From contig OW285193.1 in the NCBI GenBank assembly GCA_935421135.1, positions 13,874,099 through 13,938,098 of the forward strand: a DNA stretch of 64,000 nt, in the 5' to 3' direction. Source of the DNA: Bugulina stolonifera (lineage: Eukaryota > Bryozoa > Gymnolaemata > Cheilostomatida > Bugulidae). Under the pieces are notes generated by a model, which saw only the letters and a list, made by a program, of their open reading frames with translations, made no database searches and was not told where the DNA came from. Position numbers and translations under genes: made by a program. Shown in pieces: positions 12,649 to 25,476 of the stretch (position 1 is its first letter; the number at the start of each line of letters is the position of its first letter).

Positions 12649-12790
12649 TAGAGTTGTTTTCTCCCAACTTTAAGATGAGCAATTGAGAGAGGATAACTTC
12701 TAATTATGATCAATACTAATACTATGGTATGAGCGCCCATGAATAAGAGCCTGTGGTGCACATTAGATAAATTGTAGAGAGGACAACTTA
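12649..12790. mobile_element. short MITE-like element (GAGAGGACAACT family), copy 1
   Basis: The ends are inverse: GAGTTGTTTTCTC on the left and GAGAGGACAACT on the right. The body contains TAACTTCTAATTATGATCAATA and GCGCCCATGA, which recur at 50970-51090. It lies about 210 bp upstream of the CHORDC1 start codon. No coding capacity. Confidence 0.45.
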
Positions 12791-13580
12791 TTATGTTTAT
12801 CTGTAGAATTATTGATTTTCTGATTGATTGTTGTCTAGGTTGGAATTTGTGGTGTGCAGACCAGGCCAGTTCAACTTTCAGCACTATGAAACACAAGTGT
12901 CAAAACAATATTTATTATTCATGTGTGATGCATCTATTTTCTCTTTTGGTAATCAACTAATAACTGGCCAATATATATTCAGTAGCTATACTTTTATTGT
13001 GGCAACACATAGTACTAGAAATCCACTGTCAAAAAGACAATATTCCCATTCTATCTCTGATAAAACAAGAAAGAAATTAAACTGGTAAAATAATTATACT
13101 GGTAATGGTGGCTTGTTCTAAAAACCACAGTACGATTTTCAAATATGTACACATAGAGCAACCAAAATCATTGATGTATCAAAATATTCACACCTTGACA
13201 TATGAGATGCTGGTAGAACAAAAGTATAGAAAATATTTAAATCATCTAGATTGAAATTAAATAACATAGTGATCTATTGCAAGTCTAATTAAACACAGTG
13301 TAATCGGACTGGTTGGTAGGAGACGCCTCTGCGTGGATCCACTTGAACGAGTTGACCTCCACTATACTCAGCTCATGAACGCTAAAACAAGCAAACCATG
13401 CCTTGAATCTACAATTGTCTTCAGTATAACAAATAAATCCGAACACTTTATATAACCTGTTTGACAAGTTACCATGTAAACAAAACTATTAGCGTGTCAA
13501 GGGTCAAAACAACATTACTTGTATCTATGTGAACGCTCACCTGGAATCAGAGTTATATTAGACTCACTACCCAGCTTTAC
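12791..13580. other. intergenic between CHORDC1 (start) and PNISR (stop)
   Basis: This stretch lies just downstream of PNISR and probably holds its 3'UTR. Short frames on both strands show no family. A slightly richer patch at 13310-13400 also gave no recognisable protein. Confidence 0.5.
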
Positions 13581-16500
13581 CTACTCTGTGTTACCCTCTG
13601 TGTCACTGCCACTACCACTATCACTACCGCTACTCTCAGCTGAAGCCGCTGCTGGTTTATCTTTGGAATTGGATTCGGAATCAGTAGAAGTTGATCTCCG
13701 TTTACTCTTTCTATGACTTCTCAAGTCATCTCTGTCTGGACTTGAGCCACGCTCTTTTGCACTAGAACGACTTTTTGATGCTTTATGTCCAGTAGAAGCA
13801 GTTTTATGCCTAGATTTTGAGTCATGTGACCTGCTCTGCTTATGAGATCTGGAAGGAGGAGAATTATCACTAAGCTGATCAGTGTCAACAGAACGACTTC
13901 GACGAGAAGATTTCCTTCTACCTTTTGATCGACTTCGCTTAGACCGACGTTCTCTGGAGGAACTACGTCGCCGTTTCCTCTCCGTTGATCTTGACCTGTG
14001 ACTTCTCCGACGGTCACGGCTGCTTGATCGTTTTCTTTTAGAGTCTCGTTTACTTCCTCTACTATGAGAACGGTCCCTATGTCTTCTCCCCCGGCTGCGG
14101 GATCGATCTCTGCGTTTTCGATCACAACTACGAGATCGATCTTTGTACTTTTCCTCCGAACTATTTGACCTGGCTCTGTGTTTCCTGTCGCCACTAGGCT
14201 GCCGGTCCTTGTGTTTTCTCTCTCTGCTTCTTGAGCGATCCTTACGCTTCTTTTCTCTACTATTTGAACGGTCGTCACGCTTTCTCTCTTTACTCCATGA
14301 ACGACCCTTGCGTCGTCTATCTCTGCTTGTTGATCTATGCTTATGCTTATGATCTCGACTGTGTCTACGATCCTCATGTTTAGTGTTGTCCTCTCCGCGC
14401 TCTGGACTATGCGATCCACCTCTTTCTGCCTCCTTATCCTTTGATTTCTCAACTGGATTATCCGATTGACTTGTTCGTACAGAGTCTCTGATTGGTTTCT
14501 CCCCATCAGATTTACTGTTTCTGCGTTCAGCATGTGAACTGGATCTCCTTCTATGGGAAGATCCTGCTGTCTCTGTATCATCATTAGCTTGATCCTCAGC
14601 CACATCTAGACCAGGTATTCCTGACCCCTTACTCACTGTCGGCAGACCGGCAAACCCCTCCCTTTCATCCACTGGCTTGTTGAACCAATCTAAAACACAT
14701 GAGATAAGGTATTTGACCCAGGAACACATACAGGGCAAGATAATTTCCACCTTATCACATGAGTGTGCACTCGCTTGTTTTCTCTAAACATGTAAATTGT
14801 ACTAGTAGACCTATCCTAGTAGACCTATCCTAGTAGACCTATCCTAGTAGACCTATCCTAGTAGACCTATCCTAGTAGACCTATCCTAGTAGACCTATCC
14901 TAGTAGACCTATCCTAGTGGACCTATCCTAGAGGACCGCTATGTAGACTAAAAGATGTGGTAGTATTATAACATAACTGGCAAACAACAAATGGACAGTA
15001 GCGCTGGTCAACAAATGACCAGATGAATGGACAACCAGCAATAGTAATCGCTTACCCAATGCCTTCTTTTCCTCCACCTCTACCTGTTTAAGTCGATCTC
15101 TCTGTTTCCTAGCAAACTCGTGTCGTTGTCTAGCTTTCGCATGACTGTCTTCATCATCGGTGCTGTCTGAATCGCTACCTTGATCACCACCGTCATCTGA
15201 TCCACTAGATATTTCCGAGTCATACCCACCTGTACCATACAACTCGTGTTAAAAGATCACTAAAATATGTATGTAACACATACATGGCAACCAGTTCATG
15301 GCAACCAACTCATGAATCGCCCCAACCTCCTGCTCAATATAAATGTTTCCCTGACAAAATGGAACCAGCTACAGCAGCAAATCAGTAACAGCTAATAAAA
15401 CACAGTAAAAATGAGACAAACTTATTTATTTCAGTCTCCAATTTATTACTTTTGTATCCAAGGTTCAGGGGTTGTAGATCAGTAACCAGTTGTATGCCCA
15501 CTTACAAGTTGTACCCCCAATATGATAACAAACACGGCATTGATAGTCCCACAATGCAACATGTTTGAACTGGAGTGTATGTAGAAAGAGTAGAGCTACT
15601 TACCAAATGAACTTTTCAGCGAGGCTAATGCATTAGACTTGCCGATCATCTTGGCTGGAGCTATTGATAAGATTGGTTTTATGAACACAGTGATCATCAG
15701 CAGTGAAAGATGAACAAACAGCAGTAATATAGTTACAGCGAGTAGAGAGGGGGGGGGGTCTTATTATGTACAGTGCAGTAAAACATACACATCTTTAGCT
15801 ACATGATTATATCAATGGATTTGAAGTCATATTCACTGACGCTAATTGTGCCCATGTCTTGGCAACTATTAGGAAAGCAAGTAACACAGTAACCGATGGG
15901 AACCAGGTAATACAAGGTGTGGTTGCACTTCATTAGAAGGCAATATTTTAGAATTTATTGATTTATATAATTCACCGATCTGAAGTTTGCACATGAAATC
16001 TATACTTGCAACGTTCCATAAATGTCTGATACAGTTATTACCACAGTTCATGCTGCAGGAACCCACTGCCCAAAGGTACAGTGCATCATATAAACTACCT
16101 GCTAATGCCTGCTTTTTCAACCTGCTGTGTACTTTTCTACATACATCCGCTATCTGCTCATTAGTTACGGAGAGTAGTACGTCTGTTAGCATGGCCTTCA
16201 CCTTCATCATCTGCAAAAGAGAGTATGGCCGCCAGCCCATTCAATCTACTGCAGACAATGCATTCAGAAGTTGCTTACTTTCTATATAATCACTCACATG
16301 GCAGTACACAAATCAAATACATGCAATCAGAGTAGTCATGTTATGAAGAAGAAAAGGTCATACCAGTCTTTGGTTTCGTTCCTCGGGTGTCATATATTTA
16401 TCCTCGGGAGAAGGAGATCGAGACACTGATCGTTGTCGGGACTCGGAGCGTCTGATACTAACTCTCTCTACCTTATCTCCCTCTGCATCATCATCGTCCT

Positions 16501-18239
16501 CATCGTCGTCTTCCTACATGAACATATAACTAAATGTAGTCAGTAATCTGCAGATGGTGACAGTGACATGTGTACGCGTGATGCGTATAAGATGTAGACG
16601 TAAAGGCAGTTCATCACACCGTGTACTTACAAATTTACTCTTCACAGGGATGCCAGTGATTGCAGCCTCTGCCTCTGCTTTCTTCCTCTGCTCCTCCTCA
16701 AGCAGCTTCTTTTTTTCCAGTTCTTTGACCAGTCGCTTTTTTTCCTCCTTCTTGGCCTTTTCCTTCTCCATTTTCTCCAGTCCTTCCCTTATCCACAAGG
16801 GTAGAGTTTTGCGCTTGGCAGCATCTACAGTTGTCATCATGCCATACGCTAATAAGAAATCTACATAACATACAATGTTTATGTGGCGGATATTTTACAC
16901 AGATTATTCTCTATTTCTTGTAGTGACCATACCCATAACCGGTGGTCCTGTGACATCATCATCATGAAAGTGGGGTGGATGCTGAACGTGATGTTGCTGC
17001 TGATTGTCTCCAGAGTTTGAAGCTATAGCTGCACCCATAAACTGACCATAGCCAGGGTGATTCTGCATCCAGTACTGCTGCTGTTGTTGTTGGTGGTAGT
17101 TCTACAAGAAGGGGGTGTGTACACTATAATCACATGGCATGAAACATCCTTCATTAAATGCACTTAATGAAGAACTTATTATTTGCTGCCCATGTTTTAA
17201 TGTAAAGTCAGTTAAAGTGTATGCTACACACTTTTCACAAAGAGTTACAAACACATATAGCCGTTTGGTTGACCACACATCATCCGTGTGGTAACAGAAA
17301 AACAAACTGACCTGCTGGTTATATTCATACCCTTGATTAAACTGCCCCTGTGCAAAGTTGTTTTGTGATCCTTTAGTAGGCTCCTTAGGTGCTTGGTTAG
17401 AAGAGTTGTAAAAGTTATTGTAGCCCGACGACCCATGATTGTATTCATATGCTTGAGGTGTCTGTAATGCCGGTGCAGCTTCTTCATCTTTCTGAGAACA
17501 GCGAGCAAAGTGCACATGAGAACATGAGTTTGCATTAGAATTCTTGTATCATTTCTTGAGACTAATTAATATATATCCTAAAAAACTTATAGTATGTAGC
17601 TGGTAAGTCAACCATTAAATGTGGGTTTGCCCTGATTCAATAACACAGTATGACATTTTTTACAGTCGATATCTACAATATAATTCACAAGTATTTCGCT
17701 GAGAATGCATTGCTTGGAATATACAGGCACCTGAATGTCCATGTCAGTTGTCCAGTCTGAGGTCGTTGTGCTCTCCCACGCTTGATTGTTATTGGACGCT
17801 CCATTGTATCCACTGTTCCAGTTTCCAACAGCGGCAGTGGTAGATTGACTTTCTACCTGCGCACCTTCAATAGGTGGAGGCGGAGGAGGCGGCTGAGTTA
17901 CTTGAACGTTTTTGGCAGCTGAATCATCAACATCCTTGAATTGCATCCACTGCTTAGCTAGGGCAGCCCAGTCAACTGTCAAAATATAACATTGCACCAC
18001 ATTATACTCAGTCTACACACTACACGTGTGTTAGAAATATACAGCTCTTTCGTTTTACCAGTGTTCTGTGTTGAAGTGGTCTAAAGAATCTACGAGAACA
18101 AGTACAACAAATTCACAGGTGGGTTTTGAGTGGACACATGGACGTGTTAGTACCAACCTTGGTCATGACTCATATTGGCGTATGCACTCTGTTGAATAGG
18201 CCATTGCGGTTGGCCCCAACCACCAGGTTGCTGCCACAT
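13581..18239 (-). CDS. PNISR: PNISR-like arginine/serine-rich protein
   Basis: Ten exons on the minus strand: 18239-18158, 17975-17731, 17491-17312, about 17080-16933, 16848-16631, 16513-16364, 16210-16099, 15660-15604, 15229-15056, 14689-13581. About 824 residues (human about 805). Family landmarks in order are the N-terminal Trp/Gln-rich segment with VDWAALAKQW, a Gln/Asn-rich linker, AAKRKTLPLWIREGLEKMEK followed by a Lys/Glu coiled coil, TPEERNQRL then MLTDVLLSVTNEQI, APAKMIGKSNALASL, an acidic DSDSTDDED stretch, and a ~250-residue RS domain in the last exon. PNISR is a nuclear-speckle protein that interacts with pinin and is thought to act in splicing. The exon 4 acceptor is uncertain: only an AG inside the CAG-rich tract keeps the frame, not the better-looking TTGTAG at 17103. 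A 14-bp minisatellite occupies intron 9. Confidence 0.92.
14803..14935. repeat. 14-bp minisatellite in PNISR intron 9
   Basis: About nine tandem copies of TAGTAGACCTATCC with very few changes. It lies inside the intron, about 115 bp from the nearest exon (14689), so it does not touch a splice site. Confidence 0.9.
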
Positions 18240-20504
18240 GATCAACTGTCAGAAATTATCTATCTAAAACAGCCAAAGACGAAAATTGGAGCATGGGCAT
18301 GCGTATACAATTGTACTGTATTAGTAAGCCTGCTCAAAGTGTAGTGTCTATATATAGTCACACATCAGCTCAGTCACTGTAGTCTGTTTACAAACAAGGG
18401 AGGGATTTAACTTATATTTCCTGAGTTTGAACATTTATAATTATAATGACAATAGTATACTAATACTTTATTCTTTATTTGGTTTGAACATCAACATTGG
18501 ACAGGTAGATTTACTCACTCATAACTGACAAAATTAATATGGGCCTGTTCTGTTTATATTTAAATCAAATGAATAAAATTGAAGACAAAGCTTAAGAATT
18601 GATTTTTCTACCACTCTCTCCAAACCTCTTAAAAGGTACATGAACTTTAAATTGTAAACTATTCAGGCACATGAAAGTGAATATTGAAAAATCAGGATTT
18701 GAAACATAACAAACAATACATTGCTGTAGAACCGAAAGAATATTTAATTTTTATTTTATTAAATATAATTCGAATATAATATCAATATGATAAATATAGG
18801 CCTAGAGCTATTTTTAGAAGACATTATTTTCTTTCTATACTAATTCAAATATTATCAATTTCAACCGAGCTACACAGGCAGAAGAAGATTTTTGACTAAA
18901 CTCAACTGCATTCGTATAACTATATTCTTGACGTTATCTATTGTCCATGGGACAAGTATTTTTTTTCAAATCAAATGCAGTAGTGTAGTGTAATGTTGGT
19001 GTAGAGAAAGTAGCCTACGTTTAACCCAGTTATCCCAATATCGAATATAACATTAAACATAATGATAATTAACACTACATAGTCATAGTCGATAGTGATA
19101 GCCTACATCAGTACATGCATTTAGATTTTTTAACGGGAGTTTGTTGATATGAACCATAGGAAAGAAGAAGACTCTATGGTATGTACTTCATTATTTTACA
19201 GACAGCAACAGATCACAGTGGAAATTTTCATTTTCAGTTAGCCCAAAGAGTATACCTCTTTGAGTTAGCCATACAAAAACAACCAACTTTAGTTCTACTG
19301 ATAATGCGGATTCACAATGGCGGTAACGGTAGTCACGTGGACTTAGCGAAACCTGTTGAAAATCAAAGCCATTGCCTCTAGCATATAATTGTGGAAGAAG
19401 ATAACTCTATAGGGAAAAGTCGCTTGTTTCAGTGGAGCAAAATAATTTGAAGTTGACCTCTCTCAGTCATTTTAAAAAAAGATGAGCAGAAAACTTCTAA
19501 TTGTAATCAATAGCTGCTGTTTTGACATTATTTGGTATTTTTATATGATTTTGATGCAATTAGCTACATGTACATGTAACTTTATACTTGGGCCATAATA
19601 TTGACAATTGACAATGATAACGGGGATACAGGGACGGATAACTTCGCCAAAGATCTTTTGCTTGGCTTTCTCTCGCTATTGAAGACCTTTCCACGGTTAA
19701 AACATTCGCGGTTGTAAAGAGCACATATGACCTTGAGATTTGCATTCAATGATGATTTTTTTTACAAATTATAAGTTAATAGATTTTATTTTTTGTGTTA
19801 TTGTAATTTAAATATTTTGCAACCAGCAATTGAATGGTTAATTTTAAAAACTAGTTTAGTATTGTATCACTGTGTTTATTTGTATAAGTATTCATACACT
19901 CGTTTTAACTACCCTAGCTGACCTACTAGTTTCTTCCAATAAGCTCCATGTATTTGAAAGCGCCGCCTATATACATTTCACACGCAAAGTATGTAAACAA
20001 ACCAGTAGTGAAACATTGCGTATAGTTTTGACCTATTTCAAAATCATCCAATACTTCAACACGACTTAGATGGAAAATCATCGCAACTCATCTGCTCTAC
20101 ATAGTAACACATTCTCGTAACTTGCATTTCCGCTCCAAGCTGCAACATGTTTTGATTGTTTCTTTATGTGCTCCATTCACGTTGTCATTTGTGTAAAAGG
20201 TTTCCTTACCGTTAGCCATATATTTCTTCTACAAAGTCAAGTTTCTTGTTTTGACGAGTTACTATTAAGTTTGGATACCAAATTTCTTAGGTTGTCACTA
20301 GGCAGTTAGTTGAGCTCCCATTTGCAAGGCTCATGATTTGGACGATAAAATAAGGATCTTATCTGATATAAGACTAAGTCACCATCATTGGAAGCTAGCT
20401 ATAGCTAATACGCCTGCTCATCATTAGAAGTCGCACTGAAAGTACATGTGAATATTCACTGCTTTGTTAGTGGCGTCTCGCTCTCTGATCAACTCGCTGT
20501 CACT
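18240..20504. promoter_or_regulatory. divergent intergenic region PNISR / HECA
   Basis: The genes on either side are transcribed away from this 2.3-kb stretch, so it should hold both promoters and 5'UTRs. I see no clear TATA box at a suitable distance from either start. A diverged fragment of the GAGAGGACAACT repeat family lies near 19450-19515 (GATGAGCAGAAAACTTCTAATTGTAATCAATAG). No coding exon is supported. Confidence 0.45.
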
Positions 20505-23500
20505 ATGCCACACGCAAAAGCTGGTCGTATAAAACACGACCGTGAATCACTGGCTGGCACTGCAAACTTGCAGCAGAGTTCCAACAGCAACAAAGAAAAT
20601 GGCGGAGTTAATGTAGAGAATAGTCAAGAGGTTTTTCAATGTTGCACACCTAAACTATGCAAAGAACCAGAAGTTTTAATTGGAGATAACAATCCTGGTT
20701 GCGCCATCAGGATAATATGCAACAATGATGATTGTGTTAAATCGCGGTGGATGCACAATCAGTGCTTTAAAGGTTAGTTTCGGAGATAAGTAGCCTGCAT
20801 CACTGCATCCACTTGCAGAACCTAATCAGATTAGCTGCCTAGCCTATCAGTTGTGTACCGAGGTCCGAGTAGCAATGTTCCTATTAACTTCGAGTAGCGA
20901 TGTTCCTATTTAACTTTCGAGTAGCTTCATTGCCTACGTACATGCATGCTAAATAAAATTTTAGAATTTTAATTCTTTGATTTTAATCTTTAATTTCCTT
21001 CTATGGACAGCTAGCCCTATAATTTGTTTGATTTTACTTGTAGAATGGGAGGAGCATGTTCTGCTGTTCCTAAAATCATCCGGACGAGCGCGAAGTTGGA
21101 ATGATAAGCAAAGAGCGCAGAACCTCTGGACAAAGAGGGGTTATGATCTTGCATACAAAGCCTGTGAGTGTATATGTGGAAAAGGTCACATTCGCAAAGA
21201 TTTGGACTATATTCCTCCATCAGACGATGATGCAAACGTATGTGTACCTTCAGAATCCGTGTTTTAAATTGATGTTATTTTGGAGATGAAATTGTAAAGC
21301 CATTTTATTGTTTTCACATGGTCATTTGAATGAAGCGGGTTTCACAGATTCATCAGTTTTAGTCAATTTCACCCTTCCATACACACAACTGGTCTCAAGC
21401 CTGAAATTTAAGAACGGTTCCATATATTTGACATTGGGGACTTGTTATTTTGTGAGCTGTTATTGAATCATTTAGATTTGGAATATACTATTTCCACTGC
21501 CAGCCCTACTAAGTTGTAAGGTCATACAACAGGGTATTGTTATTGTTTAATACATGTACACTGCAAGCGAGTGAGTGAACTTCTAAGGGGCTAGTTTGTC
21601 TGATCTACTTAACATAGGACTAGTTTACTCACCTGTAACACAACATTGTATTTTAACAGGAAAATAAGAAGTCAAAGAGCAACCACAGACGGAATGATAA
21701 GCCTATGCCAATAGTGTCAGTTCGTAGTCAGCCTATCCCCGTAGGTAACTCGGTAGGTGGAGCGAGGCCCAGAGTACATATAAGAAACCGCACTGCCAGC
21801 CTGTCATCTACCGGCAGCTCTCCACCAAACAGCGCATCACCTGATGGCAGCCCCACCCAGTCTAGGAGCATGGGCAGAGGAGAAATGAAGTTTGAGTTTA
21901 CTTTGACCTCAGAGCAAGCAGCAGCAGGTAAACTCATTGCAACATGTTCTGGCTGGTTCCGTGAATCTCCTGTTATGTGTGTAGTGTAACCTTGTCATGT
22001 ATAAAACTTATGTTTTTAGGTAATATATTCTACCACAGGCCGGACCTGCAGGCGTTTAACAAGTTGCCACCCCAGAAACGTAATCCCTACCACATCAAGA
22101 TGGAGGATGAGGGTCCGTATGGGAATGATGAGATCAGGTGCTTTGTGCTGTCAGCACTCAGCACTAAGAGAGTAAGTCACTATTATCAGTGAAGTAGTTA
22201 TAATATCATGCACTGTCTAGTTGTGGAGTACTCCAGTGATTTCCAAGATGACATGGCTGATGAGTAATAGACAGTGCTACAGCTGCTGTTGTAATCAGTC
22301 TAAGCTGTGTACATGATCAGATCAGTTAGCCATCTGTTGGTAGTAATAGCTGTACTAGTTCTACCAATATGCATATAATATTGCTCTTAGTAGTCACATT
22401 GCTAGATATTCCATATCTGGAGGAATCTTGGGTACACAGTATTATAGTAGAATCTAATATAAAAATATAGTGCCACCCTGACAGTGTTTATATGGTGTCA
22501 TGGTTTCACAGCTATGTACGTGAGGTTTAGCTTGTATGCCACGGGCTACTATATGCCATGTGATATACATGGCTATTCATTAACCATTAATCAAACTTTA
22601 CTCTCGTGGACATTGTGTTGAAAGTTGTTTATGCCTGTGCAAACACTATAAATAGTCCCTTGGTTGATTAATGGGTTTCCCTGTATAGTTTGTTATTGTT
22701 GCGCGGCTTGTTGACCTATATAAAGAGTGAACTATCATTGGTCAATCTCAAACTACCCACTTGTGTAAACAGCTAACCTGCACGAAATGAGTAGTTTTGC
22801 ATAGCCCTGTCTGCAAACTAGTGTAGCCCCTACCCAACACTGCAAACAATTATACCTGCCATAGTAAACTTAGGTTATCAAATTAAAAATGCTTAGTGTA
22901 TTACGTTATATTGACTACACACTTGCATTACATTGACTGCATTATATTGCATTCACTCTACACGTTTGCCATACATTGCCATACATTTTGCTTTTACCTG
23001 AGAATCTATTTTTAGACTTTGATGAAGGCTACAATCAGTTTGTGCAATCAACCATACATGAAAATTAGTCATGGAATTAATTTTAAATTTACAAAATAGT
23101 TGTTAATCAGGGAACATGTCATTGTTATTATGCAGGTGGTATTTACTATTTACTACTATATGATTGTATATCAAGTGACTGGCTATAATGTTCAACTACC
23201 TCTCCATGTTATGTAACTATATAGGTGACATCTATACCGTGTGTGGTGTGTGGACATGAGCTGAAGGTGTTTGACAGGTACCCACTGATAGATGGTACCA
23301 TGTTTCTCACCCCACAGAGGTACATTTCTGACGTAGACCTAGTATACCACGGACACACTCAGTACCTGAACGCAGTGTGTATGATGTGTGCTGAAGCCGT
23401 GTTCACAGAATTACACTGCAAGCAATGTAACAGGTTTGCTATTTACTATTATATCCACCATCATAGTATTGAGTCTGCATACATAGCTAAGCTACAACGT

Positions 23501-25476
23501 ACATGTATATTAGATCTACAATCATAATTTATACATATTATATCATATACTGTATAACATCTAGATTATGATAGTGGTATATGCAGTAGTGTTGAGGAAA
23601 GGTTAGCTATGATTGTATGTAGTTAGTAAATCAGACACAGTTACTGTGGAAATGTAATGACATTATGTGAAATGTAAATATGTTAACTAGCTGCTATTGG
23701 AGGAGGCACTGTATTAGCTACTGAATGTTTGTGTATGAATTATTTGTAACTGTAAAGCCTACATGTATGTGTTAGGTTATATATAATAATATGTACATTG
23801 TATATTATGTAACTTAGATATGGTGATTATAATATAGTCATACTTCTTGTATGTAACTAATAATGAATTGAGCCAAGTAATATTATCATCTATTATCTAG
23901 GTTTGATAGTTTCTAGGCTAAGTTTGCAATAATAAGGCGATATAAAACACCAGTTCTAATGTAATACATGGAAATCTTGTTGCTAAGTGCTGATTACTGA
24001 TTGAGTTTTATTACTCTGTACCATTATTCTGTTATGATTGTGTGAGGTGTTACTTATTCTACCTTGTAGGCAATGGGATGGCAGTGCCCTACAGGTTGGT
24101 ACCATGTACAGCTATGACATATTTGCTGCCTCTCCATGCTGCATAAGACGGCTGAAATGTAAGAATTGTCAGCACCTAGCCCTAGAACCCAGCCAGAGCC
24201 TACCCTCCTTCTATAGTCAATTCAGGTGAGTTGTGTTCCCTTGAAACGTGACCACTGTGTTAAAATAACACCAACCAAAGTTTGCGCAATTTCCCCAGCA
24301 TCAAGTTCTAAACTGATATTTCTGAGATTTTGCTGATGTGACCCTTTGCAATTATCACTACTGCTAATGCAGTGTGATGTTCCAAGCCCATAGTCTACTT
24401 CACTGGTGCTGGTAGATTAAAATATGAAGTCCTTCAGTTGGGTCGTGCATTATTAGGTTTCACATTGACTTGGCAGCTTTCACAGTAATATTAGCAGTAC
24501 AAGTAGCTCTCATGGCCAACCTATGTCAATTTATATAAATAATAAGTATAGAAGGCTTGGATTGAAGCCATAGGCAGTTTTCTGGAACCCTAGATTCATG
24601 GGTAAACAAATTTCCCAGTCAATAAATTCTGTGACACGTTCAAAACATCAAGTAGAAAAATATTGATTCAACCACCAGTATTTACAAATTCATTCCAAGT
24701 GATTAGCATAGCGGCTCCAGGGGCCAGATAACTGGTAGAAATCACATCCACCCTACATTTACAAATATCATCTAGTCGGCTTTTGCAAATACTTGTTGAT
24801 GTCAGCCAGCTATGATAGCAAGAGCAAGAGTCTAGTTATTTGTTGTTGTTATGTTCATCTGGACAACATAAACATATTATTGTTGTCTAGCGTCCAGCAT
24901 AGTGTCCAGCATTGGGCAGCAAGCCAGTGTTGACCAGTCTATATTAACAGTATCTAGAGAGACTTGGTAGTTGATCTATTATTAGAGTTTGTTGTTGTAT
25001 GTCAGTAGAGTTGTATGTCTGGTTGCTGTGTAGCTACACTGTACTAGTTAGCCTAGTTATCGATACAGTAGATACAGTACGTGCAGTTGGCACGTATACA
25101 TACCACTAGTATGCAATACATGACACACGCTGTAATAATGGTATAAGCTCATTGGTTGGCGCCTATTTGATGGTTTCCTGAATGCTGAGTGCAATGTTGT
25201 TGCCTGCCTGCCTGCATATTTTATCAGCTTATCTCTTAGTAATACATATTCTAACCTACTTGTTGAGCTACATATTCTGTCAACAGTCACTTGCACATTC
25301 GAATTGTTACCCTACCTATTAGCCTATGTATTTGTAGTTAGTATAATGTTCAATAAAAAAGTATTTATTGATATATTTTCCTTTGCAGCCGTGCTCACAC
25401 CTGTAGGCAATGTAATGCTACAGCATATCACTTTGTCAAGCCTCTCAGTGAAATATTCTACATACAGAGGCATTAG
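20505..25476 (+). CDS. HECA: headcase protein homologue (HECA)
   Basis: Seven exons: 20505-20772, 21044-21237, 21660-21927, 22020-22171, 23225-23433, 24070-24225, 25389-25476, all GT-AG and in phase, giving 444 residues. The N-terminal headcase domain has the Cys/His set CCTPKLC, IICNNDDC, WMHNQCF, then GRARSWNDKQRAQNLWTKRGYDL and CECICGKGH. The middle is Ser/Pro-rich. The C-terminal half carries HIKMEDEGP, CVVCGHELKVFDRYPLIDG, CMMCAEAVF, CKQCNRQWDGS, GTMYSYDIFAASPCC and CRQCNATAYHFVKP, matching the family end. Headcase controls imaginal progenitor growth in flies and links to mTORC1 and cell-cycle control. The protein is shorter than human HECA (about 540) because the linkers are short. An alternative in-frame ATG at 20448 would add 19 residues. 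Confidence 0.95.

Noticed and set aside
13721..14605. Long open frame (294 codons) overlapping PNISR exon 10 in another frame
   Set aside because: It is the shadow of the RS-rich coding sequence; the overlapping frame matches the PNISR family and joins upstream exons in phase.
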